From contig NW_020313005.1 of the NCBI RefSeq assembly GCF_003265705.1, forward strand, positions 13,657,311 to 13,721,310: a stretch of 64,000 bases of DNA. The letters run 5' to 3'. A model generated the notes under the pieces. It was given only the letters and a program-made list of their open reading frames with translations. It made no database searches and was not told where the DNA came from. How positions within the stretch are numbered: the stretch's first letter is position 1; every line of letters starts with the position of its first letter. Position numbers and translations under genes: made by a program. This document shows, in pieces, positions 1-12,568 of this stretch. This stretch comes from Callorhinus ursinus (taxonomy: Eukaryota > Chordata > Mammalia > Carnivora > Otariidae).

Positions 1-1358
1 GGAAGAATAAACATTGTTAAAATGTCTATGCTACCCAGAGCAATCTACACCTTCAGTGCCATCCTGATCAAAATTCCAATGACATTTTTCAAAGTGCTGG
101 AACAAAAATCCTAAAATTTGTATGGAATCAGAAAAGACTGGGGGTACCACGTAGCCTTTCAAGCTATTACAAAACAGTGATCACCAAGACAGCATGGTAC
201 TGGCACAAAAACAGACATATAGACGAATGGAACAGAATATAGGGCCCAGATATGGACCTCAACTCTATGGTCAAATAATCTTTGACAAAGCAGAGGGAAA
301 AATATGCAATGGAAAAAATACAGTCTTCAATAAATGGTGCTGGGAAAATTGGACCGCCACATGCAGAAAAATGAAATTTGACCATTCTCTAACATCATAC
401 ACAAATATAAACTCAAAATGGATAAAAGACCTCAATGTGAAACAGGAATCCATCAAAATCCTAAAGAAGAACATAGGCACTAGCCTCTTTGACATCACCC
501 ACAGCAACTTTTTTCAAGATACATCTCCAAAGGCTAGTGAAACAAAAGCAAAAATGAACTTTTGGGACTTCATCAAATAAAAAGCTGCACAACAAAGGAA
601 ACAGTCAATCAAACAAAGAGGCAACCCACAGAATGGGAGAAGTTATTTGCAAATGACACTACAGATAAAGGGCTGGTATCCAAGATCTATAAAGAACTTC
701 TCAAACTCAACACCCAAAAAACAAATAATCAAGTCAAGAAGTGTGCAGAAGACATGATCAGACACTTCTCCAAAGAAGACATACAAATGCCTCACAGACA
801 CATGAAAAAATGTTCATCATCATTAGCCATCAGGGAAATTTAAATCAAAACCACACTGAGATACAACCTTACACCAGTTAGAATGGCAAATTTGACAAGG
901 CAAGAAACAACACATGTTGGAGAGGTTGTAGAGTAAGGGGAACCCTCTTACACTGTAGGTGGGAATGCAAGTTGGTACCGCCACTTTGGAAAACAGTGTG
1001 GAGGTGCCTCAGAAAATTAAAAATAGAGCTACCCTATGACCTAGCAATTGCACTACTGGGTATTTACCCAAAGACACAGATGTAGTGAAAAGAAGGGCCC
1101 TATGCACCCCAATGTTCATGGCAGCAATGTCCTCAATAGCCAAACTGTGGAAAGAGCCAAGATGCCCTTCAACAGATGAATGGATAAAGAAGATGGGGTC
1201 CATATATACAATGGAATATTACTCAGCCATCTGAAATGATGAATACCCAACTTTTACATCAACATGGATGGGACTGGAGGGGATTATGCTAAGTGAAATA
1301 AGTCAAGCAGAGAAAGTCAATTATCATATGGTTTCACTTATTTGTGGAACATGAGGAA
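1..1358 (+). pseudogene. L1 ORF2 C-terminal remnant
   Basis: Decayed end of the L1 ORF2 endonuclease/reverse-transcriptase protein, downstream of the catalytic RT core. Two overlapping open pieces are visible at 194-580 (128 codons) and 562-843 (93 codons), in different frames, so at least one frameshift separates them. More frame breaks follow before the C-terminal peptide near 1140-1350, recognisable by the reading around the repeated WIKK-type and MEYY-type stretches shared with the other copies. Non-functional. Confidence 0.88.
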
Positions 1359-1650
1359 TAGCATGGAGAACATTAGGAGAAGGAAGGGAAAAATGAAGGG
1401 GGGAGAAATTGGAGCAAGAGACGAACCATGACAGACTATGGACTCTGAGAAACAAACTGAGGGTTTTAGAGGGGAGGTGGGTGGGCAGATGGGTTAGCCC
1501 GGTGATGGGTATTAAGGACGGTACATAATGCATGGAGCACTGGGTGTTATACCAAAACAATGAATCATGGATCACTACATCAAAAACTAATGATGTATTG
1601 TATGGTGACTGGCATAACATAATAAAATAAAATTTAAAAAAAAGAAATTA
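1..1650 (+). mobile_element. L1 LINE, 3' part (ORF2 end + 3'UTR)
   Basis: The sequence matches the ORF2 C-terminal region and 3'UTR of the plus L1 at 18.58-20.4 kb. It ends in the motif of an ATGATGTA-type stretch followed by AATAAAATAAA and an A-rich tail. The 5' part lies left of the window, so its length and target-site duplication cannot be judged. Its 3'UTR goes directly from the end of ORF2 to the distal module (ACTCTGAGAAACAAACTGAG onwards) and lacks the proximal GGGATGGGGTGGCTGGGTGA module found in the 20-kb copy, so it belongs to a different 3'UTR variant. Confidence 0.93.
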
Positions 1651-1889
1651 AAGGGGCCATATTAAAAATGAAAAAAAATATTTTTCCTGTTAATTTGAAA
1701 CTTTGGATTTTGAGTTTTCTTATAAACAAAAAACATAGAATGATAGAAGTTTAGTTTTAAGAGATCATTTAGTTTTAAGCTTTTAATTTCAACTGAGATT
1801 CCATTACCAGAGTTTATATTACTCATTCATTGCCTTGTAACTGATTTCTTAATATTTCATATCTGTTTCCCTACTTGCTCCTCCTGTAT
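1651..1889. other. No gene or repeat recognised
   Basis: AT-rich DNA right after the L1 tail. Nothing recognised. Confidence 0.5.
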
Positions 1890-2560
1890 TTTCTTTCACA
1901 GTTAACAGCACAGTTAACAACATCCATTCAGCAGTGCAAGCCAGGAACTTAAGAGTCATCAATATTTATCCTCTTGTTCTACTTAACATTAGAATCTCTC
2001 CCACTGGACTATAAACCCCTTGAGAGCAGGGATAAGGCTTGTTTACCATCTATTTCTCCTATCAGTACAGTATCTGAAATATAGGAGATAGTCAATAAAT
2101 ACTTGAATTAATGAATTAAGATGACCCTTCCCCCTAAATCTAAGCCATTATCAAGTCCTTTTGATTTTACCCTCTAGATAGTTGGTGAATCTGTTCTCTC
2201 TTCTTACCCCTGCCCTATTCAGGCCCTTATCATCTTTATCTAGACTCTTAAAATAATCTCTGTAGCCCATCTTGTCTCTGTCCTCCTCTCCCACCTTTAC
2301 ATTTTCCCCAAATGATTCATTTTGAATCAAAATATGTCAATGCCACAACGTGGTAAATCCCATCAATGGCTTTACATCACCCACAGGATGATCTTTAAAC
2401 CTATTAGCATTAAGACAAGGCCCTCTGTGGCCAGGCCTCCTCCTAACTCTCTAGCTCTGGTTCATGTCACTCTCTCACTCTTACTTTCAAATAATACCGA
2501 ACTGATTTTAATTCCTCATATACATCATGATTTATATTTTTTTGTAGCAGATAAATTCTT
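1890..2560 (+). repeat. Ancient L2 LINE fragments
   Basis: Two L2-like parts, both plus strand. About 2000-2120 resembles the L2 3' end (ACTATAAACCCCTTGAGAG, then a stretch ending TCAATAAATACTTGAATTAA). About 1890-1990 and 2130-2560 resemble the end of L2 ORF2 (TCAATGGCTTTACATCACCC and a following GGCCTCCTCCTAACTCTC region). The 3' tail sits inside the ORF-like sequence, so at least two fragments or a rearrangement are present. Identification is by remembered consensus and the copies are strongly diverged. Confidence 0.6.
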
Positions 2561-2784
2561 AGCTTAGCCTGGAGAAAGAATCAGAGAAAATTCCTGGAGA
2601 GGAAGACACATTGGAGAGGTCTTGAAAGTTAAGTAAGAGTTATTGGGAGAGAAGGCAGAGCCTTAGAGGAAAAGTGTCCCCTTTAAGGGTTCTTAGTTAT
2701 AATTTTTCAAATCTAGCAAACTTATTGCTGGCAGTATAAGCCAGATGCTTCATGAAGTCTCTTTTTAGTTACGTCATTGTGGCT
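2561..2784. other. No gene or repeat recognised
   Basis: Single-copy-looking DNA between L2-like fragments. Nothing recognised. Confidence 0.45.
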
Positions 2785-2960
2785 GGTTGCCCGGGCCTTC
2801 ATTTATTTACTCCTCCAACAATTATTCATTAAGTTCCTGTCATATGCCAAGCACTGTGTTACACATCAAAGGTATAGAAGTGAGCAAGAGTCATGCACTT
2901 TGATCTCATGGAATATAGATACAGTTATAACTCAGTTACTCTCAAAGTCTAAGACCTAAT
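2785..2960. repeat. Possible ancient L2/MIR-type fragment
   Basis: The stretch CAACAATTATTCATTAAGTT followed by CTGTCATATGCCAAGCACTG has the look of the old mammalian tail common to L2 and MIR (reverse complement of the CAATAAAT tail). Diverged, so family and strand are uncertain. Confidence 0.45.
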
Positions 2961-4178
2961 GTACCATAAAAGATGAAACAAAAAATTCCAAAAATGTATC
3001 TTTAGCCTTTTATCTACATGACTGTTGTGCTAATTCAATAAGGAATGGATAAAAATTCACCTCCTTGGTATATGTAGTAAGAGTAACTGATACTTTTAAG
3101 TCTTTGCAATTGATACTATTATCTGAATGAATTGTAAGGGATCAGTTTGTTTAGTAGTTATTGTAATAATGACTAATGGACTGTTTTTGCCTTTAAGCTT
3201 GGAGTCAGTCTAAGAAAAATCTTAAAAGCTTTTTAAATTTATGTCAGTATCATCACAGGAGTTCTTTAGTTGGGATTGATATTTACCATGCCCTTAAAGC
3301 AATAATACAGCACTGTAAGAGGCTTAACACATCCTTAACAACCTCTCTTACCATCGTAGGAGCTCTGTTGGATACATGTATTCAAGATGATGATTTCAAT
3401 GCTGAAAGTTTTATTTAAGGTAGATTGAGAGATGAAAACTAACCCTGAAAATTCCTGGTTTTGATTTATCAAGGAGTTTTTGGATAACCTTAGATGTCAT
3501 CCATGTAAACAATACAGATAAAGTTTAAAGCTCTTCTATGTGGGTAGTTCATTCACTATACATTTTAAATTTGTTGGCTGATTGACCAAAAACCTATGCA
3601 ACCAATGTATTTGCTGCTCTTCCAGAAGTAGTTTGTCTAAGAACTGATATGATTGATTTACCATATTGTTTCAATTCCTAAGTGCAATTTCCAAAAATAA
3701 TTACTAAAATTTTTCAGTATTTCAGCTCCTGTGCAGTGCTTGCTGAATTATAATTTTAGTGCAAAATTTTTATGCTCTTAATTTATTCATTTGGAAATAT
3801 GCTAAATCTTTTAATACTTTTTGTCCATTTTATCCACAGGGAAATTATGCTTATATAGAAACATCACTATCTAACAACAAATAAAAAGTATGGATGACCT
3901 ATATTTTGTAAGGGAAAAACTAACACTAAAAGGGGGATATAAGCACAAGGGGAGAAAGGTGAAATAGAACCTATACATGTTCTCAGGTATGCATCAGAGG
4001 CCAAACATAAAAAGAGTGGCAGATTGTTTACTGAATATCAGAGAAAGAAAAGAGGTTCCAAAACTGGAGAGTCAAATCCAGAGCCAGGTATGTAACCATG
4101 GTTACAAGGTCACTAAATGTTACCTTAACCAAGAAAAAGCAAGACATCAGGAATCCATTCACAAGTAGGAGTATATGG

Positions 4179-4179
<1 letters not shown>
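2961..4179. other. Single-copy AT-rich DNA
   Basis: No supported exon, RNA or repeat. The short open frame at 3977-4168 has no recognisable domain and is overlapped by an antisense frame in the microsatellite. Confidence 0.5.
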
Positions 4180-4221
<42 letters not shown>

Positions 4222-4230
4222 CACACACTA
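4180..4230. repeat. (AT)n microsatellite with short AC tract
   Basis: About 19 AT units followed by ATACATACACACAC. An ordinary dinucleotide microsatellite, likely length-variable. Confidence 0.95.
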
Positions 4231-4734
4231 TTATAGTAAATTCAATGTTCCATCATTAGCACCACTACTATTACCATGACCACTACTTCAACCCTTTTGG
4301 GGAGGTATGTTTATTGGAAATATACACATTGTAATGTCTAGATTTTAATGCAGCAGTTTAGTTGACTTGCTTTACTTGTTAGAAACACTCATCAGGCCCA
4401 GGTACCTGACTCTATAAACTAACAAAGCTATCTCAATATTTGCTTTGAATTCAGAATCCTTTGAAGTGCTATTTTTCTGATTCTTTTATAATTACTTAGG
4501 ATGAATTAAAATCTACTTGATCCGGAAAAGTTTCAAGTAGACCCAGCTCTACTTGATTCAGAAAAATTTCAACATACTTAGATTGAGATAGAAGGAAGAA
4601 TGGATGAGTTTGAATGAGATTTTCAAATTTAATTTGTTGGTAAAGCTTAAGATATTTGTGGTTGGATTTAGCCAAGGGTTATCTAGTCCAGAGAAATTTA
4701 GTAATGGTCATATTTTGTCTGTTATAAGGCTTTC

Positions 4735-4805
4735 ATGATGAATCATGGAACACTACATCAAAAACTAATGAAGTACTGTATGGTGACTAACATAACATAA
4801 TAAAA
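4735..4805 (+). mobile_element. 71-bp 5'-truncated L1 insertion
   Basis: Only the last part of the L1 3'UTR is present (GAATCATGGAACACTACATC onward, ending ATAACATAATAAA). It is flanked by the perfect 9-bp repeat AAGGCTTTC at 4726-4734 and 4806-4814, which is the target-site duplication of a complete, extremely short retrotransposition event. Confidence 0.9.
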
Positions 4806-5353
4806 AAGGCTTTCTTTGATATCAGTGAGCAATTGTGTATATAGATGATTTAAACCTCTAAAACCTCAGCTTCATATATTCATGCTGGTCTTTAGAAGGA
4901 ATGAGGAAAACTAGAAGACATAGAGTCAGGACAATGGTTCTGGAGAGAATCTGTTGTGTACTGGGTTAAGTGGGCCAAATGTGTTATCCAGTAAGGTTTT
5001 CTCAGGTGAAGAAAAGCAAGGCAGTGACATAGGCTTAGAAGAGCAAAAGATTACATCTAAAAAGAATCACCAAGGCAATGAGGATGAATATACACAGATA
5101 AGAGACTCCTAATTCTGCAAGGTTGAGCTATCACAGAGTCCAAGAGCTTAAGGTAGATAACTGGAGAAAATAGAAATGTTCACATACCCAAGCAGAAGTC
5201 TAGCCAAGAATGGAAAATCAATTTTATAACTGAGTATAGGAAAGTGAAAGTTAAGAGACAGGCATCAGGAAGAAGCTACTTAACACAAGAAATAATGCAT
5301 GCTGTTCTAATGGAAACAGAGACAAGAAAATAGAATCAAGTGACCCGACCCAA

Positions 5354-5409
5354 GTACTCAACTACTGTTGAGTACAAACTGTTGAGTTAGGTACTGTTGA
5401 GTACCTAAC
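5354..5409. repeat. Two adjacent small hairpins
   Basis: GTACTCAAC (5354-5362) pairs with GTTGAGTAC (5367-5375) across a 4-nt loop. GTTAGGTAC (5386-5394) pairs with GTACCTAAC (5401-5409) across a 6-nt loop. The TGTTGAGT core occurs three times. No function is implied. Confidence 0.8.
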
Positions 5410-6389
5410 CAATGGAGATGGAGAAGCAAATAACACAAAAGTATTAAGCCTTGTGATTGGAAGAATGGTTATGGAAAGAGTTAGTGGAGTCAGAAGATTA
5501 ATTCAGTTTAGGACCAATTTAATAAGCAAGGTGGCTTAAGGATAGGTTTATGAGAGCCTTAAGTTCCAAATCAAGGTTTGTGCATTTTATTTGCAGGAGG
5601 ATTTTCATTGCAGGCATTGAGAATCCAATGAAGGATGCTGAGCATGAGAATAATGTGTGGAGGGCATTGTTTTGGAAAATTCATCATACATTCATGATGC
5701 AAGATAGATTGTAGAAGAGAAGTGCCAGCAGGTAGAAAGCCCAATTATAAGGCTATTGCAATACTCTATATTGCATATATTATATATCACACACATACAA
5801 TACTATAAGTAGTGTATGTAAACACTCCACAAAGTTAGTTATCCCTAATTTCCTTTCTCCCTTCTTTCATTTTTACTACATCTTCTTTCAGAAAGAATTG
5901 AAAACACATGTGTTTTGTTATCTAACTTCCATATTATTCATTTCTCTCCAGTTTTTGCCCTGTTTGGCATTTTAACACAGCAAGTTGGGAAGATAGCTAA
6001 TACTGTCTTTGAAAAAAATAAGTTAATTTGCATTCATTTGATTATTTTTATTATATATTTTTATTTGAGCTAACTATGATTTTAAAGGATTATTCATCAT
6101 ATACTTGAGTTTAAAGGTTGATTAAGATTTTTAGGCTGTGAATGGGAACTTGAACAGGATTCGGATATAATTTTTAAAAAAGTTAAGATTTGGATTTTTC
6201 CTGTGGAAGTTAAGTTTACACATAAATTAGTGAAGGCCTTGTTTAAGGAAATGGCAATGAAAATGGGGAAGTGGTAATTTGGAGAGGAAGTTTTGACTAC
6301 ACTTGTGGACTAACCAGATTTTAGAAAATACAGGAAAGCAATGATTACTTTTGAACTTTGAGGATTAGGAGAATGGTGTTGACTATGTT

Positions 6390-6425
6390 AAAAAAAAAAA
6401 AAAAAGAAAGGAAAAGAAAAGGTGG
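6390..6425. repeat. A-rich low-complexity run
   Basis: A run of 16 A followed by GAAAGGAAAAGAAAAGG. It could be the tail of an unrecognised retroposon, but I cannot identify a body upstream. Confidence 0.7.
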
Positions 6426-8585
6426 GGGGAATTGAGGGAAGACAACATTACATAAAGTACTAATGTTTCTAATAAATGGAATTTGGTTTGGCAGTGAACA
6501 TCACAGTGGCACTATCCAAACAACAGACCTTGAGCTCAGGGAGGAGATTAATGGTGGCCATGTAGATTAGAGAATCATTTATATAGAGGTTGGCAAAATT
6601 TCTAAGGTTATAGAGAATTAAAAGATGGCATATCTTGAAGGAAATGCTCCTTACCCTATCAAAATCTGTGGCAAAATTATTCCCCAGGTGTTTGAGTTGG
6701 CACACAGAGTCATTCTGATACTGGTGGAATTTGTGTAATAGCTTTTCATGTGAAAGCTGACACTAAGATAAGCAGTTGCAAGCACCATGCATCATAGCAT
6801 TTATACTGACATATATCTGTCCAGAAAAACCAGGATTTGGAAACAATAATGAAATTGTTCAATGTGTGTCAAATGCTTCCATGACTGTTTTTTACAAATG
6901 AGGTCAGTGTGAGTGTAATTAGATGAACTCACTCCAATATACTTATCTCACTGTAACACAAAATAGAGATTCGGGAAGATCAACTACTCTTATTCATTAA
7001 ACATCAAATCCAGTTGTGTAATTTTTGTAGTTTTGCTTCAAAATAACAGGAAAACAATATGCAAGATTATTTCTTGATGTACTAAATGCCAGATGACCAA
7101 AAAATCCCTGATTTACTATGACCCAGTTCCCAAATTACTGTGTTTGATATATTTTTTGTACTTCATTATAACTTAACATAAATAGTAAGATATCTATTTT
7201 TTCCAAAATATAAATCTATTGAAATTTATGATTACTTTATAAATAGTTTAATTACCTTTAAATTACATTATAATGGTATTATTTATCATGTGCTTATTTA
7301 ACTAATTTGAGATATGAGCACATGCGAATATATTATTAAACGGAATTTTGGCTTTTAAGAGGAAAATAAGAAGTTTTCTGAGGCCTATTTTTAATATTTC
7401 ATTTAAATGTCCTACAGAAGAACATTTATCCATTTTAATATGTGAATCATTACATAGCTACTGTTAAGTGTAACTTGAAATTATCACATTATCAATATGT
7501 ATAGTTTAGAAATTAAACTCAAGAGTAAGGATAAAGATTTACTCTGTTAATATTTAAGAAAACCAGATAATATATCATTAAAAGTGATCCTAATCCAAAT
7601 TTTAACAGTACTGTATAATTTCTTGGTGCTCTATCTTGTGCCAGAGAAGTCTTCTTGTCTAACCTTGATTTAATTGTACTTTGTGCATAAGCAGCAACCT
7701 CATTTGGGTCATAAATGTGAATCAATAGAGTAGAAAATACCACATTTGACCTTGCCATAATGGCAAAACTTTAGATATTTAATATTGTATTGCTTATTGA
7801 ATGTGCTAATTTCATTTGGAGATAACATAACTGTCTTCATCTTTAAAAACACAAATGAATAATGAATTGTACCCAAAACAAGCATTTGAATCATCTTTTA
7901 GAATTTAGTGACTTTAAGATTAAATTAAATAGAGGCAATGTGAGTAAATTACACTGACGTAGAGTAAATTTATGGTGCGGATTAACTACGTTCTGTTACA
8001 AATTGTGCCTGGAGAGTTTTATAGGTTTGTTTTCAAGGAGGTAGGATTCATAGGAATTGCATCAGGAATACCAAGCACTATGACCTTGAGGAATCTCAAA
8101 TTACTATTATGACTCTATTCTCTGCTACCTAGCAATGATAGGATATTCAAGAAAATACTCCATTAAGTAAGAACTAAGAATTACAGTTAATGGAACTTAA
8201 CATGAACCAACACTAAGAAGGAGTCTCTCGAAATGTTAATGCCCCATCAGTTACATAAAAAATAATTTTTAAAAAAGGAATAGGTTTGAAAAAAAGAGAG
8301 AACTAACAATTGTCTTGAACTGTGGTGGGGTCCAACCCACATCTATATTGTTGTCTTTGGTCCTGGGAGCTAGGTTCAGAACAGGACTGATGAGCTCAAA
8401 CAGCTCTATTGGAAGGCAAATAGGGAAGTAATGCATTAAAAAATGACATCAAATATCGGTCAAGGAAAGAGAAAAGTGTTGGGACCAATAGAAAAGGCAC
8501 AGGGAAGCAGATATGTTTAACTCATTTTCCCTGCCTTGAAAACAAATGCAGGCTTTTGGAAATCAGTCATTAAAAAGTTTTAAGC

Positions 8586-9069
8586 AAAGCTGAATGAACA
8601 ATTCTATACATTACTCAGTGCTCATCAAGATACGTGTACTCTTAAACCCCTTTTATCTGTTTCACCCATCCCCTAACCAACCACTCCTCTGACAACCACC
8701 AGTTTGTTCTCTGTATTTAAGATTCTGTTTTTTTGTCTCTTTTTGTCATTTGTTTGAGTTCTTTAATTCCACATATGAGTGAAATCATATGGTATTTGTC
8801 TTTCTTTGTCTGATTTACTTCACTTAGAATTATACCCTCTAGGTCCATCCATGCTGTTGCAAGTGGCAAGATCTCATTCTTTTTTATGACCGAGCAATAT
8901 TCCAGTGTGTGTATATTACAACTTTTTTATCCAATATCTATGGATGGACACTTGTGTTGCTTCCCTATCTTGGCTATTATAAATAATGCTGCAATAAACA
9001 TAGAAGTGCCTATATACATATTTTTCTTATTATGTAACTGTATTTTAATTTATTTTTTTCTGGTGTGCA
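8586..9069 (-). mobile_element. Old L1 (L1M-type) 3' end
   Basis: Reverse complement of an L1 3'UTR and ORF2 end. The diagnostic antisense reads CAACCACCAGTTTGTTCTCT, AGTGAAATCATATGGTATTT and TCCATCCATGCTGTTGC are all present. Diverged, so older than the 32-kb full-length copy. Its right boundary with the next L1 3' end is approximate. Confidence 0.8.
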
Positions 9070-9448
9070 GAACTATCTCTATTTTTGTTTTAATTCCAGT
9101 ATAGTAAACATACAGTGTTATATTAATTTTAGGTGTAATATATAGTGTTTCAGCAATTTCATATCACCCCGTATTCATCACGACAAGTGCATTCCTTAAT
9201 CCCCATTATCTATTTCACCCGTTCCCCCCTACCTCCCTTGTGATAACCATCAATTTGTTCTCTATAGTTAAGAGTCTGTTTCTTAGTTTGTCATGCATTC
9301 TCTTTTTTTCTTTCCTTTGCTCATTTTTGTTTCTTAAATTCAACTTGAGTGAAATCACATGATATTTGTCTTTCTCTCACTGACTGATTATACTCTCTAG
9401 CTCCATCCATGTCATTGCAAATGGCAAGATTTCATTCTGTTTTATGAC

Positions 9449-9496
<48 letters not shown>

Positions 9497-9851
9497 ACTT
9501 CTTCTTTATCCGTTCATCTATTGATACTTGGGCTGCTTCCATAATTTGGCTATTGGAAATAATGCTGCTATAAACATAAGGGTACATATATCCTTTTGAA
9601 TTAGTGTTTTTGTATTTGGTAAATGCTGAGGAGTGCAATTACTGGCTCAGAGGATAGCTCTATTTCTAAATTTTTGAGGAGCCTCCTACCATTTTCCACA
9701 GTGGCTGCACCAGTTTGCATTTCTACCAATAGTGCAAGGGGGTTTCTTTTCCTCCACATCCTCACCAACACTTGATATTTCTTGTGATTTTTATTTTAGC
9801 CTTTGTGACAGGTGTCAGATGATACCTCATTATAGTTTTGATTTTCATTTT
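9070..9851 (-). mobile_element. Old L1 (L1M-type) 3' end, second copy
   Basis: A second antisense L1 3' end. It starts at a TTTTAATTCCAGTATAGTAA-type tail and repeats the same landmark order as the preceding copy, ending in the region coding for the ORF2 C-terminus (GACAGGTGTCAGATGATACC). It is cut at 9852 by the tail of a younger L1. A (TA)n expansion lies inside. Confidence 0.8.
9452..9494. repeat. (AT)n microsatellite inside old L1
   Basis: About 21 AT units where other L1 copies carry the short TATATATA that codes for the Tyr/Ile-rich stretch near the ORF2 end. The expansion arose after insertion. Confidence 0.95.
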
Positions 9852-10276
9852 CTTTTTTTTTATTAACATAATGTATTATTTGTTTCAGGGGTACAGATCT
9901 GTGATTTATCAGTCTGACACAATTCACAGTGCTCACCATAGCACATATCTTCCCCAATGCCCATCACACAGCCACCCCATCCCTCCCACTTCCCTCCACT
10001 ACACAAAAACCTGTTGTTTCCTGAGATTAAGTTCTATTATGGTTTCTATCCCCCTCTGGTTTCATTTTGTTTCATTTTTCTCTCCCTTCCCCTATGATCC
10101 TCTCTTTAGTTTCTCAAATTCCTCATATCAGTGAGATCATATGATTGTCTTTCTCTGATTGACTTATTTAGTTTAGTATAATATTCTCTAGTTCCATCCA
10201 TGTCACTGCAGATGGCAAGATTTCATTTTCTGATGGCTACAAAATATTCCATTGTAATATTTAACACATCTTCTTT

Positions 10277-10469
10277 CTTTTTTTTTAAAGATTTTATTCA
10301 TTTGAGAGAGTGAGAATGAGAGATAGAGAGCATGAGAGGGAAGAGGGTCAGAGGGAGAAGCAGACTCCCTGCCAAGCAGGGAGCCCGATGTGTGACTCGA
10401 TCCCAGGACTCCGGGATCATGACCTGAGCTGAAGGCAGTCGCTTAACCAACTGAGCCACCCAGGCGCCC
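10277..10469 (-). mobile_element. Can-SINE (tRNA-derived) in L1 ORF2
   Basis: The reverse strand starts TGGGCGCCTGGGTGGCTCAG and ends with an AATAAAATCTTT-type tail. The 14-bp target-site duplication AACACATCTTCTTT lies at 10263-10276 and 10470-10483 and is perfect, so this is a clean and fairly recent insertion into the L1. Confidence 0.97.
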
Positions 10470-12358
10470 AACACATCTTCTTTATCCATTCATCTGTTGA
10501 TGGACATCTTGTCTCTATCATAGTTTGGCTATTGTAGATATTGCTGCTATAAACATTGGGGTGCAGGTAACCATTCCGATCACTACATTTGTATCTTTGG
10601 GATAAACACCCAGTAGTGCAATTGCTGGGTCATATGGTACCTCTATTTTCAACTTTTTGAGGAACCTCCATACTGTTTTCCAGAGGGGACGCACAAGCTT
10701 GCATTCCCACCAACAGTCTAGGAGGGTTCCCCTTTCTCCACATCCTCGCCAACATCTGTCATTTCCTGACTTGTTAATTTTAGCCATTCTGACGGGTGTG
10801 AGGTGGTATCTCATTGAGGTTTTGATTTGGATTTCCCTGATGCCGAGGGATGTTGAACACTTTTTCATGTGTCTGTTGGCCATTTGGATGTCTTCTTTGG
10901 AAAAATGTCTGTTCATGTCTTCTGCCCATTTCTTGATTGGATTATTTGTTCTTTGGGTGTTGAGTTTAAGAAGTTCTTTATAGATTTTGGATACTAGCCC
11001 TTTATCAGATATGTCATTTGCAAATATTTTCTCCCATTCTGTTGGTTGTCTTTTGGTTTTGTTGGCTGTTTCCTTTGCTGTGCAAAACTTTTTTATCTTG
11101 ATGAAATCCCAATAGTTCATTTTTGCCCTTGCTTCCCTTGCCTTTGGCGATGTTTCTAGGAAGAAGTTGCTGTGGCTGAGGTCAAAGAGGTTGCTGCCTG
11201 TGTTCTTCTTTAGGATGTTGATGGATTCCTATCTCACATTGAGGTCTTTCATCCATTTAGAGTCTATTTTTGTGTGTGGTGTAAGGAGATGGTCCAGTTT
11301 CATTCTTCTACATGTGGCTGTTCAATTTTCCCAACACCATTTCAAGAGACTTTTTTCCACGGGACATTCCTTCTTGCTTTGCCAAAGATTAGTTGACCAT
11401 AGAGTTGAGGGTCCATTTCTGGGGTCTCTATTCTGTTCCCCTAATCTATGTGTCGGTTTTTGTGCCAGTACCATACTGTCTTGATGATTACAGCTTTGTA
11501 AAAGAGCTTGAGGCCTGGAATTGTGATGGCACCAGCTTTGCTTTTCATTTTCAACATTCCTCTGGCTATTCGGGGTCTTTTCTGGTTCCATACAAATTTT
11601 AGGATTATTTGTTCCATTTCTTTGAAAAAAGTGGATGGTATTTTGATAAGGATTGCATTAAATGTATAGATTGCTCTAGGTAGCATAGACATTTGTTCTT
11701 CCAATCCATGAGCATGGAATGTTTTCCATTTCTTTGTGTCTTCCTCAATTTCTTTCATGAGTATTCTATAGTTTTCTGAGTACAGATTCTTTGCCTCTTT
11801 GGTTAGATTCCTAGGTATCTTATGGTTTTGGGTGCAGTTGTAAATGGGATCGACTTCTTAATTTCTTTCTTCTGTCTTGTTGTTGGTGTATAGGATTGCT
11901 ACCGATTTCTGTGCACTGATTTTATATCCTGCCACTTTACTGAATTCCTGTATGAGTTCTAGCAGTTTTGGGGTGGAGTCTTTTGGATTTTCCACATAAA
12001 GTATCATATCCTCTGCAAACAGTGAGAGTTTGACTTCTTCTTTGCTGATTCGGATGACTTTTCTTTCTTTCTTTTTTCTGGTGCTGAGGCTAGTACTTCT
12101 AATACCATGCAGAATAACAATGGTGATAGTGGACATCCCTGCCATGTTCCTGACTTTAAGGGAAAAGCTCTCAGTTTTTCCCCATTGAAAATGATATTCG
12201 CTGTGGGTTTTTCATAGATGGCTTTTATGCTATTAAGTTATGTACCTTCTAATCCCTACACTGCGAAGAGTTTTAATCAGGAAAGGATGCTGCACTTTGT
12301 CAAATGCTTCTTCTGCATCTATTGAGAGGATCATATGGTTCTTGTTCTTTCTTTGATT

Positions 12359-12568
12359 TTCTTTTCTTTTCTTTTTTTAAAGATTTTATTTATTTATTTG
12401 AGAGAGAGAGAATGAGAGATAGAGAGCACGAGAGGGAAGAGGGCCCGAGGGAGAAGCAGATTCCCTGCTGAGCAGGGAGCCCAATGTGGGACTTGATCCT
12501 GGGACTCCAGGATCATGACCTGAGCCGAAGGCAGTCGCTTAACCAACTGAGCCACCCAGGCGCCCTGG
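12359..12568 (-). mobile_element. Can-SINE in L1 ORF2
   Basis: The reverse strand starts AGGGCGCCTGGGTGGCTCAG and ends in AAATAAATAAAATCTTTAAA and an A/G tail. Flanking repeats TCTTTCTTTGATT (12346-12358) and TCTTTCTTTTATT (12569-12581) form an imperfect 13-bp target-site duplication. Confidence 0.95.

Larger units (their letters stand above)
4815..8585. other. Single-copy AT-rich DNA
   Basis: No exon, RNA gene or recent repeat recognised. It contains a hairpin cluster (5354-5409) and an A-rich run (6390-6425). Parts of 5.4-6.7 kb have the texture of a very old interspersed repeat but I could not place it. Open frames at 6469-6705, 7519-7758 and 7709-7894 are short, AT-rich and carry no recognisable domain. 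Confidence 0.5.

Noticed and set aside
10351..10469. tRNA gene
   Set aside because: The tRNA-like part is the head of a Can-SINE with a CT-rich body, A-rich tail and target-site duplication.
10298..10489. Short open frames across SINEs (also 30695-30895, 27001-27108) as small proteins
   Set aside because: They translate tRNA-derived SINE sequence in antisense or sense and recur at every SINE.
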